Shown here in pieces: positions 13,975-22,175 of a DNA stretch of 25,538 nt. The notes beneath the pieces were generated by a model, which worked only from the letters and a program-made list of their open reading frames with translations, was not told the DNA's origin and ran no database searches. Position numbers and translations under genes: made by a program. How positions within the stretch are numbered: position 1 is the stretch's first letter; each line of letters begins with the position of its first letter. The stretch is from the IMG/VR virus record IMGVR_UViG_3300017963_000707, positions 1 through 25,538 of that record; one strand, 5' to 3'. This DNA comes from a virus.

Positions 13975-15098
13975 AAACACATGTGCCTGAAGGCATGGAC
14001 AGGCCGTTACGTGTGTTGCATGTGTCTGCCGATACGTTTGGTTGCGGGTTTTATAGATGCTTCATGCCAAGTTATTTTATGATGGAGCAGGGACTTTGTG
14101 AAACAAGGATTTCGGGCAGTGGTGGTGCGACGAAACGTGAACATATCGAATGGGCGGACGTTGTTGTGTTTCAACGTATAATGGAGCCAATAAACGATGC
14201 ATGGGCCGCCGCACATTTTTTAGGTAAAAAGATCGTTGCGGAGAATGATGATTGGTACGAGAAGGTCCCCGGCAAGAGCGTGGCGAAAAGACATTTTCCA
14301 AATAAAATACTAGCGGGTATAAACAAGTCAATGAGCATAGCTGATGGTTTAACTGTAACAACCGATACATTAAAAAAAGCATATGGTAAATTTGGCGTGC
14401 CAGTTTATGTAATACCGAACGCAATGGATACAATGGTCGATTATCAATATCCGTACAGATTACCTCATCAGTCATTTGTTATAGGCTACCACGGTAGTGC
14501 AACTCATAGCGTTGATTTTGTTGGCGCCCGGGATGCGATAATCGACATCATGAAAGAATATCCACATGTTAGAATTCATGCACTGGGATATTTCCATCAA
14601 GACATTATAAACAAGTTTCCAGATCGCGTAATTGTGAGGCCGTGGGTAAACCTAAGTGAGTTTTTTAACGAGATAAGAATGTTAAATGCACATGTTGGAT
14701 TAGCGCCGATTGACGATATACCTTTTAACCACGCCAAAAGTAACTTAAAATGCATCGAATATGGATTGATACGCCGCCCGTGGATCGCGTCTAAAGTCGG
14801 CCCCTATGTTGATATAACTAAAAAAAGCGGTGGTGGTTTACTGGTTAAAAACAAATATCGAGATTGGTATCGGGCATTAAAAACTGTAATTGAAATGCAC
14901 CCCAACAGCCTCGAGGAAATGGGCCTTAAGGCTCGCAAATACGTTGAAGTGAATTATAATATTCGCATTATTGCGGAAATGTGGTATAATGCATTATTGA
15001 GAGTTCATAATGAACCTGCAAACCCAAGAAGGGCGCAAGCATTCCGAAAAGTCATGATGACAATAAATGAAGAAGTAAAGTTTAATCAGATTGTGTGA
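13962..15098 (+). CDS. GT-B fold glycosyltransferase
   Basis: The 378-residue protein has a GT4-like layout. The N-terminal Rossmann domain starts RVLHVSADTFGCGFYR (17-32) with a glycine-rich acceptor-side loop. The linker region has IPNAMD (151-156), then the second domain opens IGYHGSATHSVD (174-185), and the nucleotide-sugar site is near APIDDIPFNHAKSN...CIEYG (248-268), where E266 matches the EX7E-type region. Such enzymes transfer a sugar from a nucleotide donor. In phages the acceptor can be DNA, capsid or host surface glycan; the paired methyltransferase suggests glycan tailoring, but this is inference. The ATG at 13962 follows GGTGGGGTT. Confidence 0.75.
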   Translation: MAGIKTHVPEGMDRPLRVLHVSADTFGCGFYRCFMPSYFMMEQGLCETRISGSGGATKREHIEWADVVVFQRIMEPINDAWAAAHFLGKKIVAENDDWYEKVPGKSVAKRHFPNKILAGINKSMSIADGLTVTTDTLKKAYGKFGVPVYVIPNAMDTMVDYQYPYRLPHQSFVIGYHGSATHSVDFVGARDAIIDIMKEYPHVRIHALGYFHQDIINKFPDRVIVRPWVNLSEFFNEIRMLNAHVGLAPIDDIPFNHAKSNLKCIEYGLIRRPWIASKVGPYVDITKKSGGGLLVKNKYRDWYRALKTVIEMHPNSLEEMGLKARKYVEVNYNIRIIAEMWYNALLRVHNEPANPRRAQAFRKVMMTINEEVKFNQIV

Positions 15099-15109
15099 GG
15101 TAGAATACT

Positions 15110-16750
15110 ATGGCAATAGGACTGCAAGGTAAGCGTAGCGTTCACAGATACTGGGTTGACGAATTACAAGAGTTTAACGCCATTTTAAGCGGCCGATTTC
15201 GAGAGACAAGCCTGACAACAGGCCAGGTTTTAAATCGTCATGAGCGGCGTGAAATTGAGGCCGTCGATTATTACATCAAGGGTAGAAACAAATACAAATC
15301 GAAATATGATGATTATCGTATAACGGGTTATAGACACCATAAGCTATTATATCTCGGCGATTGGTATGATGTATTTCGATACTATCGCTACATGTTGGAC
15401 ACTGATATGCTTTCTACCAGGTCTGGCGGGTTCGTAAACAACCGTAACAAATTAGTGGTATATATTGCAATAAATGTTTTAGGATTATGTAGCCGTAAGA
15501 TTGCTGACCTGATGGCAGCTGAAACACCGACTATAAAGCCGTGGCATGATGCGCCGGAAGAAATCGAAAAAGCAATTGAACGCATAGCAGACAACAGCGA
15601 TTTTTCTACAATGCTATATGGCTCGACATTGGCCGGTGGGCCAAAAGGTGACACCATTTGGGTTGTTGAGGCATATGGCGGAGAGGGAAAGAAGAATGTA
15701 CGCATCAAGCGCATCATGCCTGAAATATGGTTTCCTGATTTAGACCCGGACGATACTGGCAGTATAAAAACTCACAAGTTCGCATGGAAAGTATCAGGCA
15801 CAGATGAAAACTGCATATTACGTCAGCAAATTTATAACGATTACGGAGTTATTCATACTGCCAATTGGTTGAATGACGATGAGGTTGGTAGATCGTTATC
15901 TGAAGAAGAGGAACTCAAGTTTTTAGGTTCGCCGTTACCGGAACCGTTTGTCGTGGATGGTCTAACAAATCCGCTTATAGCTCATATTCCTAATTTACAT
16001 TTTGATGAAACACACCCATTCGGCATATCTGATTATGTCGATGTGAAATCAATGGCCGATGAATTAGCACACCGCATGACGCAACTTGCAAGGGAACTGG
16101 ATAAGCATGCTAACTTATCGATGCGAGGACCTGACATAGCGAAAGAAAACACACCTGCCGGTAGGTATTTTAAATTCATGAAGGACGAGCCAGCACCTGA
16201 ATATATCACATTACCGACAGGTGCACTTGATGCAATGATGAAAGAAGTTGAGTCGTTAATAAAATGGGTTATGATAACGCTTGAGATAGCGCCGGGACTT
16301 GTCGGACTAAAAGAGGGTGCAGCGCCGCAAAGGGCCGAAGCGCTACGCATTGAGGCTAATAATTCAGTTGCCAAATCGTTACGCAAGCAACTTTACTTTA
16401 CAGTCGGTATTCAAAACGCTTTCCGCGCTGCAATGGAACTGGAGAATATTTTACAAATAGAGAACTACAAGGTTGATGGGTATGTGGGTGTAGAGTGGAA
16501 GGACGGTCTTCCTGACACACCGACTGAAAAGGCGATGTTGGCACAGATCAGGACCAATGCACAACCAACATGGTCTCAAGAAGATGCAATCGAATACCTA
16601 GAGGGGGAGAACGCACCAATAGTGCTTGAACGATTAGGGGTTGAAAAAGATTCGATGGCCACTGAATTTGACATACTCGAAGAGTTGGTGCCGACAGGCG
16701 AAGAAACAAACGCGATAGCTGCCCCAGAAGGCAGTGAAGAAATTATTTGA
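15110..16750 (+). CDS. Portal protein
   Basis: The 546-residue product matches SPP1 gp6-type portal proteins in size, place and segments. The N-terminal clip-like part has YIAINVLGLCSRKIADLMAAETPTI near 119-143. The wing includes PEIWFPDLDPDD. The helical stem/crown region runs from about 310 with SMADELAHRMTQLARELDKH, then LKEGAAPQRAEALRIEANNS (near 402-421), a typical portal helix. It forms the dodecameric DNA channel at the head vertex and docks the terminase and connector proteins. GAGGTAG precedes the ATG. The acidic, low-complexity C-terminus is usual. Confidence 0.88.
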   Translation: MAIGLQGKRSVHRYWVDELQEFNAILSGRFRETSLTTGQVLNRHERREIEAVDYYIKGRNKYKSKYDDYRITGYRHHKLLYLGDWYDVFRYYRYMLDTDMLSTRSGGFVNNRNKLVVYIAINVLGLCSRKIADLMAAETPTIKPWHDAPEEIEKAIERIADNSDFSTMLYGSTLAGGPKGDTIWVVEAYGGEGKKNVRIKRIMPEIWFPDLDPDDTGSIKTHKFAWKVSGTDENCILRQQIYNDYGVIHTANWLNDDEVGRSLSEEEELKFLGSPLPEPFVVDGLTNPLIAHIPNLHFDETHPFGISDYVDVKSMADELAHRMTQLARELDKHANLSMRGPDIAKENTPAGRYFKFMKDEPAPEYITLPTGALDAMMKEVESLIKWVMITLEIAPGLVGLKEGAAPQRAEALRIEANNSVAKSLRKQLYFTVGIQNAFRAAMELENILQIENYKVDGYVGVEWKDGLPDTPTEKAMLAQIRTNAQPTWSQEDAIEYLEGENAPIVLERLGVEKDSMATEFDILEELVPTGEETNAIAAPEGSEEII

Positions 16751-16764
16751 AAGGAGTTAAAAGA

Positions 16765-17040
16765 ATGGCCGAGAAGAAAACCACCAAAAACGAGGCAACT
16801 AAAAAACCGGGACATGATTTTGCGAACCTGGTCAAGATCAAAAAACTACTACTTGAATACGCCAATGAAAAAGCGGAACAAGGTGAAAAAAAAGTTGCCA
16901 ACAATGTGCGATTTGCTGTAGCCGAAATGGAAAACCCCAAGATTATTGAGATTGTCAAAATCGTTCTAGAGGACGGCATCACACCGGCTGAAGGCTTTGC
17001 ACTTTGTATGCTGACCATGTTTGCATCAATTTGCGATTAA
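16765..17040 (+). CDS. Small hypothetical protein after portal
   Basis: Ninety-one residues starting MAEKKTTKNEATKKPGHDFA. A lysine-rich N-terminus is followed by helices (VKIKKLLLEYANEKAEQGE, then EIVKIVLEDGITPAEGF). The ATG at 16765 has AAAGGAG eight bases upstream; the frame is open to a TTG at 16747, which lies before that ribosome site and is unlikely. No family recognised. It may be a small soluble head or lysis-cassette protein, since the next two genes encode membrane proteins. Confidence 0.6.
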   Translation: MAEKKTTKNEATKKPGHDFANLVKIKKLLLEYANEKAEQGEKKVANNVRFAVAEMENPKIIEIVKIVLEDGITPAEGFALCMLTMFASICD

Positions 17041-17048
17041 GGAGGTGA
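17041..17048 (+). promoter_or_regulatory. Strong Shine-Dalgarno deciding a TTG start
   Basis: GGAGGTGA, an almost perfect anti-16S match, sits six bases before TTG at 17055. It fixes the start of the cysteine-zipper gene on a rare start codon. Confidence 0.7.
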
Positions 17049-17054
17049 CGAGCA

Positions 17055-17399
17055 TTGAAAAAAATCATTAGCATGTTGCTTGCAGCCTTACTAATTATAA
17101 TGCCAACAACGATTTTTACACAAGAAGATTGCTGCGACAATTTTGAAGCGTGTGAACAAATCATGGACGAATGTATAGACAACCTGCAATACTGCACACA
17201 CGAGGTGGACGAATGCAGGACATTACTTCAGGCATGTGAGAAGAATAACAAGAATGATGGTGACATATCGCTTGCCGATTTGTTTCGCATGATACCTGGA
17301 TTCAACAAACTGGACAAACCGTTGCAGGTATTAATTGTAAGCGTTGTAACGCTTGGCGTTGCATACGGAATAACCTACTTAGAACCCCCAGGAGAATAA
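17055..17399 (+). CDS. Exported coiled-coil protein with cysteine every seventh residue and C-terminal TM
   Basis: The 114-residue protein starts (TTG) MKKIISMLLAALLIIMPTTI, a typical signal sequence. Cysteines then occur at 26, 33, 40, 47, 54 and 61, exactly seven apart, plus C27. Hydrophobic F30, M37, L44, V51 and L58 sit four residues after each Cys, so the stretch reads as a coiled coil with hydrophobic a and Cys d positions. A short amphipathic part follows, then a TM helix near 89-108 and the tail EPPGE. The layout recalls a single-chain spanin, but no lipobox Cys is at the signal cleavage site (QEDC). It precedes a holin-like gene, so a lysis role is plausible but unproven. Confidence 0.7.
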   Translation: MKKIISMLLAALLIIMPTTIFTQEDCCDNFEACEQIMDECIDNLQYCTHEVDECRTLLQACEKNNKNDGDISLADLFRMIPGFNKLDKPLQVLIVSVVTLGVAYGITYLEPPGE

Positions 17400-17400
17400 T

Positions 17401-17628
17401 ATGAAAAAAGGATTTTTCCAAAAAAATAAAATTCGTCTGGTAATTGTCACACTAATTATAGATGCAATATGCCAGCTTTTAAATGCATACGTGCTTGAGG
17501 TCCCGCCCGAAGTCAAAGCGAGCCTATTGGAAGTCGGGCTGTACGTTGCAGCTGCGATAAGCGGAATAGCTATTGCAGCAGAGGCACACATAGATGCAAA
17601 AGCAGTCAACAAGGGAGATTCACCATAA
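17401..17628 (+). CDS. Two-TM holin-like protein
   Basis: The 75-residue product starts MKKGFFQKNKIRLVIVTLII. It has two hydrophobic helices (about 11-32 and 42-62), a basic N-terminus and a short polar tail with HIDAKAVNKGDSP. Size and topology fit class II holins. It lies two bases after the exported coiled-coil gene and directly before a terminator, as the last gene of a cluster. An M15 endolysin that lacks a signal peptide is encoded at 13289, which needs such a pore. AGGAG precedes the ATG. Holins share no conserved motif, so this stays tentative. Confidence 0.5.
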   Translation: MKKGFFQKNKIRLVIVTLIIDAICQLLNAYVLEVPPEVKASLLEVGLYVAAAISGIAIAAEAHIDAKAVNKGDSP

Positions 17629-17646
17629 TTTCCTTTTTTTCCATCA

Positions 17647-17673
17647 GGGCGGTTTCTTCCCCGCCCATTTTTT
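17647..17673 (+). terminator. Intrinsic terminator after holin-like gene
   Basis: GGGCGG (17647-17652), eight-base loop, CCGCCC (17661-17666), then ATTTTTT. A standard rho-independent structure 19 bases after the holin-like stop. It ends just before the minor head gene, so head genes beyond it need read-through or their own promoter. Confidence 0.75.
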
Positions 17674-17684
17674 AATTGTTTATT

Positions 17685-18614
17685 ATGGCAACCAATATAG
17701 TTAAATTCAAACCGATAACCGATGCCCGAATGAACGAATTGACACGGGCAGGCGTAATTTATTCAGGGTACCAAAAAGCACAAGTACGCATTGAAAATAT
17801 AGTATGGGAGATAGAAAAAATAGGAGTGCCTGTAAGTGAAGCCGAATTCAAAAGATTAAAAAACTTACAATCACAATTAGACCAAACGACAAAACAACTT
17901 GAACGTATGGGGCAGAAAACAATTCCAAAGGGCATCAATGCAGCTTATCGAAACATTCAACTTGAATATGCAGATGCAATTACAGATGTGCTACCTGCTG
18001 ACATGCAATTTAAAGCATCATTTTCAACTATAGACCAACAAAAAGTTATCATTTACGCAGATCAAATAATGACTGATTTAAATGATGCTACAAGGGGTGC
18101 TACAAAAAGAGTAAACAACATCATTCGACGTACTGCATTATTAGGTGAAACTGATGCTAAAATAACCCAAGAATTGCAGACATCCCAAATAGCTGGAGAA
18201 TCCATTCGGCAAATGGCAGGTGTAGTGTCCAAAATCATACAACAAGAAATAGGCAAGAACAAGGGAGTCGTTGTTGTACGCGGCAAGGATGGTATAACGC
18301 GGCGCTACCGACTGGACAAGTATGCCGAAACAGTTGTACGCACGCGCACGCGTGAAGTTGCAACAGCAGCTGTAAAACAAACCATGTCTCAGGCCAGTGA
18401 AAAGCTGGGTGTCGATCCGATAGTTGAAATCACCAGACATGCAGACGAATCAGATATATGTAAAGGATGGCTAAACAATTCAGTTAACAACAGGTTTGCT
18501 TTAGTTCCGAACCACCCCATATACCCGTACTTTGACACAGCAGGTGGCGGAGGCCCACCGTGGCACCCCAATTGCATCCATGTTACAACGCCATACATAC
18601 CGGACGATTTTTAA
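17685..18614 (+). CDS. Minor head (morphogenesis) protein
   Basis: About 309 residues from the ATG at 17685. The C-terminal part has ADESDICKGW, then NHPIYPYFDTAGGGGPPWHPNCIH, matching the phage minor capsid/Mu F-like (SPP1 gp7) signature in which a Cys-x-x-Cys-like set and a P-x-HPNC-x-H element occur. The middle is helical with an RTRTREVATAAVKQT segment. It would associate with the portal and help head assembly or DNA ejection. No Shine-Dalgarno site precedes the ATG; the bases upstream are the terminator U-tract. The frame extends slightly to a TTG at 17676, also without a site. Confidence 0.8.
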   Translation: MATNIVKFKPITDARMNELTRAGVIYSGYQKAQVRIENIVWEIEKIGVPVSEAEFKRLKNLQSQLDQTTKQLERMGQKTIPKGINAAYRNIQLEYADAITDVLPADMQFKASFSTIDQQKVIIYADQIMTDLNDATRGATKRVNNIIRRTALLGETDAKITQELQTSQIAGESIRQMAGVVSKIIQQEIGKNKGVVVVRGKDGITRRYRLDKYAETVVRTRTREVATAAVKQTMSQASEKLGVDPIVEITRHADESDICKGWLNNSVNNRFALVPNHPIYPYFDTAGGGGPPWHPNCIHVTTPYIPDDF

Positions 18615-18655
18615 CTAACTTGACAAATCATCAAACTAAGGTAAGAATATAGTAT

Positions 18656-18898
18656 ATGCCTATTTACGAATACGAATGTGAGGAAAGACACGTGACGGAG
18701 AAGATATGCAGTCCGTTTGATGTACCTGATTTTACAATGTGCAAATGCGGCAAGCGGGCAAGGCGTATAATGTCTACATTTAATTTTGAATTTAAGAACG
18801 TGCTAAAGCTTATAGATGAAAAGCACAAGCACAGGATAGAATTGAAGCGAGAAAAATTAGCAGAAGAAAATTACAAAAAGGAGTCAATGAATGGCTGA
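18656..18898 (+). CDS. FmdB-like zinc ribbon protein
   Basis: Eighty residues starting MPIYEYECEERHVTE, the hallmark of FmdB/CxxC-CxxC-SSSS putative regulatory proteins, with further cysteines C18, C29 and C31 and a basic ARRIMSTFNFEF turn. The usual first CxxC knuckle is reduced to one Cys plus nearby His, so zinc binding may be altered. The tail (about 50-80) is a charged helix. Phage copies sit between head genes, and their role is unknown. Weak AAGG far from the ATG. It overlaps the scaffold gene by eight bases. Confidence 0.7.
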   Translation: MPIYEYECEERHVTEKICSPFDVPDFTMCKCGKRARRIMSTFNFEFKNVLKLIDEKHKHRIELKREKLAEENYKKESMNG

Positions 18899-19577
18899 AG
18901 AAGAAAAGGACAAGAAGTCAATAGAATTTGCCGAAGACGGCAAGGACAAAAAGGATACTGACGAAAAAACGTATAGTGAAGAGTACGTAAAGAAGCTACG
19001 TGGCGAAAGCCGTGATAGGCGTATTCGTATTCGAGAACTAGAAGACGAGATGAAAGAGCTTGAAACGCAAGTTGCCAAACTAAATAAAACATCCAAAAAA
19101 GACACAGATGAAAACAAAGACAAAACACCTAAACCTGAAAGCATTGAATTAGTGAATGAGCTAAAGATTGAAATTGAAAAAGCCAAGAAGCAAACACGGA
19201 ATGCTTTGCTTAAAACAGCTTACGCGGTGGAGGCCGCGAAACATGGTGTGGTTGACCCAGACAAGACTTTTCGTTTAATTGATATTGACGATAAACGGCT
19301 GGATGTTGACCTCGATAAGAGTTCGGTGGACGGTATGGACGAATTAGTCCAGGACCTCATAAAAGAATGTTCTTGGATTACAAGTACTCAAAAAAGTGAT
19401 AACAAGGACGCACCACCTGCAGGCGGTACCAAAGGGCCAGGTGCCAGACCACCGAACCAAACGCAACCCGATGGTGCAACTGATTTGCAAAAGTCTTTTG
19501 AAAAGGCGAACGAAATTGGCGGGGTAAAAGGCGCGACGCAATACCTTGCAGAAATCAGGGCTGCGAAAGAGAAATAA
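18891..19577 (+). CDS. Capsid scaffolding protein
   Basis: The 228-residue product is acidic and lysine/glutamate-rich, with a long coiled coil near 33-105, a middle helical domain (LLKTAYAVEAAKHGVVDPDK near 106-125, as in many phage scaffolds), a low-complexity Gly/Pro/Thr segment (172-195) and a short C-terminal helix. It directly precedes the major capsid gene. By family knowledge it templates procapsid assembly and is then removed; no protease gene is visible nearby. AAGGAG precedes the ATG. Confidence 0.8.
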   Translation: MAEEEKDKKSIEFAEDGKDKKDTDEKTYSEEYVKKLRGESRDRRIRIRELEDEMKELETQVAKLNKTSKKDTDENKDKTPKPESIELVNELKIEIEKAKKQTRNALLKTAYAVEAAKHGVVDPDKTFRLIDIDDKRLDVDLDKSSVDGMDELVQDLIKECSWITSTQKSDNKDAPPAGGTKGPGARPPNQTQPDGATDLQKSFEKANEIGGVKGATQYLAEIRAAKEK

Positions 19578-19607
19578 GTGGTGTAAAAAAAACAAGGAGA
19601 AAAGAAA

Positions 19608-20795
19608 ATGGCATTTACAGGAATAGCATCATACGATCCCGGCGCCCCCCCCGGCTATGACATAGCCGAAAGTCTTTCGCCCGTGGTTGCTATGATTGCG
19701 AGGGTTGACACTCCGCTGCTTGATCTTTTAGGCACGGACCCCAACCCTGTTTTTTCAACTCATTTCGAATGGCTGGATGAACTACTTGTACCTAATCGCA
19801 CAAACGCTGCAGCAAGTGCTGCAAGTGGTGCAACATCCATTACCGTAACCACAGGTGAAGGGCAGTATTTCAGGGCTGGGGACATGTTAAAGGTCTCAAA
19901 CATTTCAACAACTGCAAGTGCTTCATACGTCCGCGATGAAGTCATTCTAATCACAGCAGTTTCGACAGACACACTTACTGTTACTCGAGGTTATGGCAGC
20001 ACAACGGCTGCCGCAATCGGCAATGGTGACGAGTTACAGCGTATCAGTCGGGCTGCATTAGAGGGTGACGATTCGCCGGGCAGCGCATCGAGGTTGCGCA
20101 CTCGGCGAGGGAACTGGACTCAGATTTTCACTGAGGATGTCCTCGTGTCGGGTACACGTCAGGCGGTACAAAACATTGGCAACGTCGGCAACGAGCATGA
20201 CCACCAGCTTGCAAACCGCCTCAAAGAACTGCTGTCCGAACTTGAACGAGCCTGCATAAACTCCGTTGCACCTGCTGCCACGATGCAGGGTAGTTCTACA
20301 GTCCGCAGAACGATGGACGGCATCCTTGCACAGATTACTGCGAATGCGATAGACGGGAGTGGTTTTTCCACAGGCATAACAGAAGCCGGTCTCAATTTGG
20401 CATTCAGAACCGCATGGGATAACGGTGCATCCAACATCGACTTACTATTGGTACACGGTTACCAGAAACGTGCCATAAATTCGTTCATCGGTTCGAGTGA
20501 TAGATGGTGGACTCCGAACGATGTAAAATTTAAAGACGTAATCGCGGTGTATGAAAGCGACTATGGACCAGCAAAAGTCATGCTCAACCGTAATGTGCCA
20601 CGTGACATGGTAATCGGTCTAGACACAAACAGAGTAGGCGTCAAAGTTTTGAGCGGGCGTGGATTTTACGAAAAGCCACTTGCTGAAACTGGCGACTTCG
20701 TAAAATCACAGGTGATCGGTGAATACACAACCGAAGTGCGCAATGGGCCGGACGGCGCACATTTCATCATTTCGGACATTCCGTTCACCACGTAA
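19608..20795 (+). CDS. Major capsid protein, SU10-like (HK97 fold)
   Basis: The 395-residue protein has features of the SU10/DUF5309 capsid group: an N-terminal TPLLDLL segment, then an FEWLDELL strand, a beta-rich insertion (about 65-142, Ala/Ser/Thr-rich, SITVTTGEGQYFRAGDMLKV), then RRGNWTQIFTEDVLVSGTRQ and later NVPRDMVIGLDTNRVGVKVL. The insertion probably forms a surface domain, as in SU10. It builds the icosahedral shell. AAGGAG precedes the ATG, and a hairpin follows the gene. Ala-Ser pairs are often coded GCA AGT here. Confidence 0.85.
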   Translation: MAFTGIASYDPGAPPGYDIAESLSPVVAMIARVDTPLLDLLGTDPNPVFSTHFEWLDELLVPNRTNAAASAASGATSITVTTGEGQYFRAGDMLKVSNISTTASASYVRDEVILITAVSTDTLTVTRGYGSTTAAAIGNGDELQRISRAALEGDDSPGSASRLRTRRGNWTQIFTEDVLVSGTRQAVQNIGNVGNEHDHQLANRLKELLSELERACINSVAPAATMQGSSTVRRTMDGILAQITANAIDGSGFSTGITEAGLNLAFRTAWDNGASNIDLLLVHGYQKRAINSFIGSSDRWWTPNDVKFKDVIAVYESDYGPAKVMLNRNVPRDMVIGLDTNRVGVKVLSGRGFYEKPLAETGDFVKSQVIGEYTTEVRNGPDGAHFIISDIPFTT

Positions 20796-20830
20796 ACTAA
20801 AGCAACGTGAAGGCTTCCTCCTCTCGTTGT

Positions 20831-20863
20831 GGGCAAGGGGGTCACCGCCACACCCCCTTGTCC
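20831..20863 (+). terminator. Strong hairpin after major capsid gene
   Basis: GGGCAAGGGGG (20831-20841) pairs with CCCCCTTGTCC (20853-20863) over 11 bp with one G-U, around an 11-base loop. ATTTATAAAAATC follows, without a real U-run, so it may act as a partial terminator or an mRNA stabiliser that sets the high capsid-to-tail expression ratio. Confidence 0.55.
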
Positions 20864-20892
20864 ATTTATAAAAATCTATAAAGGAGCAATGA

Positions 20893-21204
20893 ATGCGAAA
20901 GAGCACCATCGAATTTACAGAAGGAGCAAAAAAAGAAACCATCAAGGAAAGATGTTTTCTTCACAATCGATTTAAATCATTTGCTATACCGACCGAAATA
21001 AACGGCCAGCAGGTGAACATTGTATTCAACAACTGGACATACTGCACGACAGATAAATCGATAATTGAATATTTACAGACACGGGTAGTCAACCGTATGG
21101 ATATCGTTGAAATACCGGCCGAAAGGCGGCAAGAAGCAATAGGCTTGTTAAAGGCGGGCCAGGCATCTGCGGGTGTTGTTGCCCGGTTGCTTGCCGTAAG
21201 ATAA
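20893..21204 (+). CDS. Small head-neck region protein
   Basis: The 103-residue protein starts MRKSTIEFTEGAKKETIKER. The middle (NIVFNNWTYCTTDKSIIEYL near 44-63) resembles small proteins found after capsid genes, and the end (AERRQEAIGLLKAGQASAGV) is helical. No firm family. AAAGGAG precedes the ATG. It ends immediately before the next ATG (TAAATG), so coupled translation is likely. It could be a decoration or completion protein. Confidence 0.55.
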   Translation: MRKSTIEFTEGAKKETIKERCFLHNRFKSFAIPTEINGQQVNIVFNNWTYCTTDKSIIEYLQTRVVNRMDIVEIPAERRQEAIGLLKAGQASAGVVARLLAVR

Positions 21205-22164
21205 ATGACATCTGAATACGATTACTTATTTCTGCCTGAAATTCAGCGCATTGCTTATTATAACTCAATTTCGCGTGGGCTGGACCCTGTGCAGAATTGG
21301 CGCGAAATGTGGACAATACAACTTACCGCATTTGAAGGTGACCCAACAAATAAGGACTGGAAGGAGATAGAGTTTGAGGCAATCAAGTTAATTCTAGAGG
21401 ATGCAAATTGGTCGATACCCACATTAAAGTCACAATACGACGAACGTAAGGCGATTTTGAAATATGCTGCAAACGACGTGGGATTTAGCGAAGAGGGCCA
21501 ATTAAAAGAACTGCTGGGGCGTGTATTTGGTTACAACGTTTGGATACCCAACAAATTTACACAAGGCGATGATAATTTTTTCCGTTGTTTTTTTAACAAT
21601 TGTGCACGTGAAGAGAATACCCAAACAGAGCCCAGTGTTGGGTGTTATCGCAAATGGCATTTACAACATGATAATGGCAACACGTATTTTGGTTTAAAAT
21701 CCAACAACCCAGGTGAATTAATTACATGGGCATTTTCATTACCGACATATGCCGACCTGTCTGCTTTAACTATTCGATGGATAGGCCGGTTTAAAAATAA
21801 CGGCAAGACAGTATTCGGTCCAAACACAGGCGGAACACTTTCAACAAATGGATTATGGGCACTGACAAAAGCCGGTGATGATAAAATATATTGGAATGTT
21901 CACGACGGCACCTCACTAAAATCGCTGCCATCTGACGATACACACAACAACGAGATAGTGGAAGTATATTGCATAGTTGACGGTACAAGTATACGGCTGT
22001 TTATAGATGGTGTTGAACAGGCTGCGTCACCTATGTCACTTGACGCAGTTCCAGCGTGGTTTTCTGATGACGCTATTTACGTTGGTGACCCGTTGATAGG
22101 TGTTAATCATTTTATTGGCAGTAATTTTGAACTGAGCATCAACCATGCGGTAATAACACCGTAA
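21205..22164 (+). CDS. Neck-region protein with C-terminal LamG-like beta-sandwich
   Basis: The 319-residue protein has an N-terminal helical part (1-115). From about 120 to the end is a beta-rich domain with the alternation of a laminin-G/concanavalin-like jelly roll: ALTIRWIGRFKNN, then KIYWNVHDG, HNNEIVEVYCIVDGTSIRLF and IDGVEQ. The N-terminal part is not recognised, but position between capsid and adaptor suggests a head completion or decoration protein. The sandwich may bind glycans or other virions' surface. Function is inferred from fold impression only. Confidence 0.5.
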   Translation: MTSEYDYLFLPEIQRIAYYNSISRGLDPVQNWREMWTIQLTAFEGDPTNKDWKEIEFEAIKLILEDANWSIPTLKSQYDERKAILKYAANDVGFSEEGQLKELLGRVFGYNVWIPNKFTQGDDNFFRCFFNNCAREENTQTEPSVGCYRKWHLQHDNGNTYFGLKSNNPGELITWAFSLPTYADLSALTIRWIGRFKNNGKTVFGPNTGGTLSTNGLWALTKAGDDKIYWNVHDGTSLKSLPSDDTHNNEIVEVYCIVDGTSIRLFIDGVEQAASPMSLDAVPAWFSDDAIYVGDPLIGVNHFIGSNFELSINHAVITP

Positions 22165-22175
22165 GGAGTTTAACA

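Noticed and set aside
18620-18653. TTGACA followed by TATAGT upstream of the FmdB-like gene as a promoter
   Set aside because: The spacing is 22 bases, and at 16-18 bases only weak -10 candidates occur.
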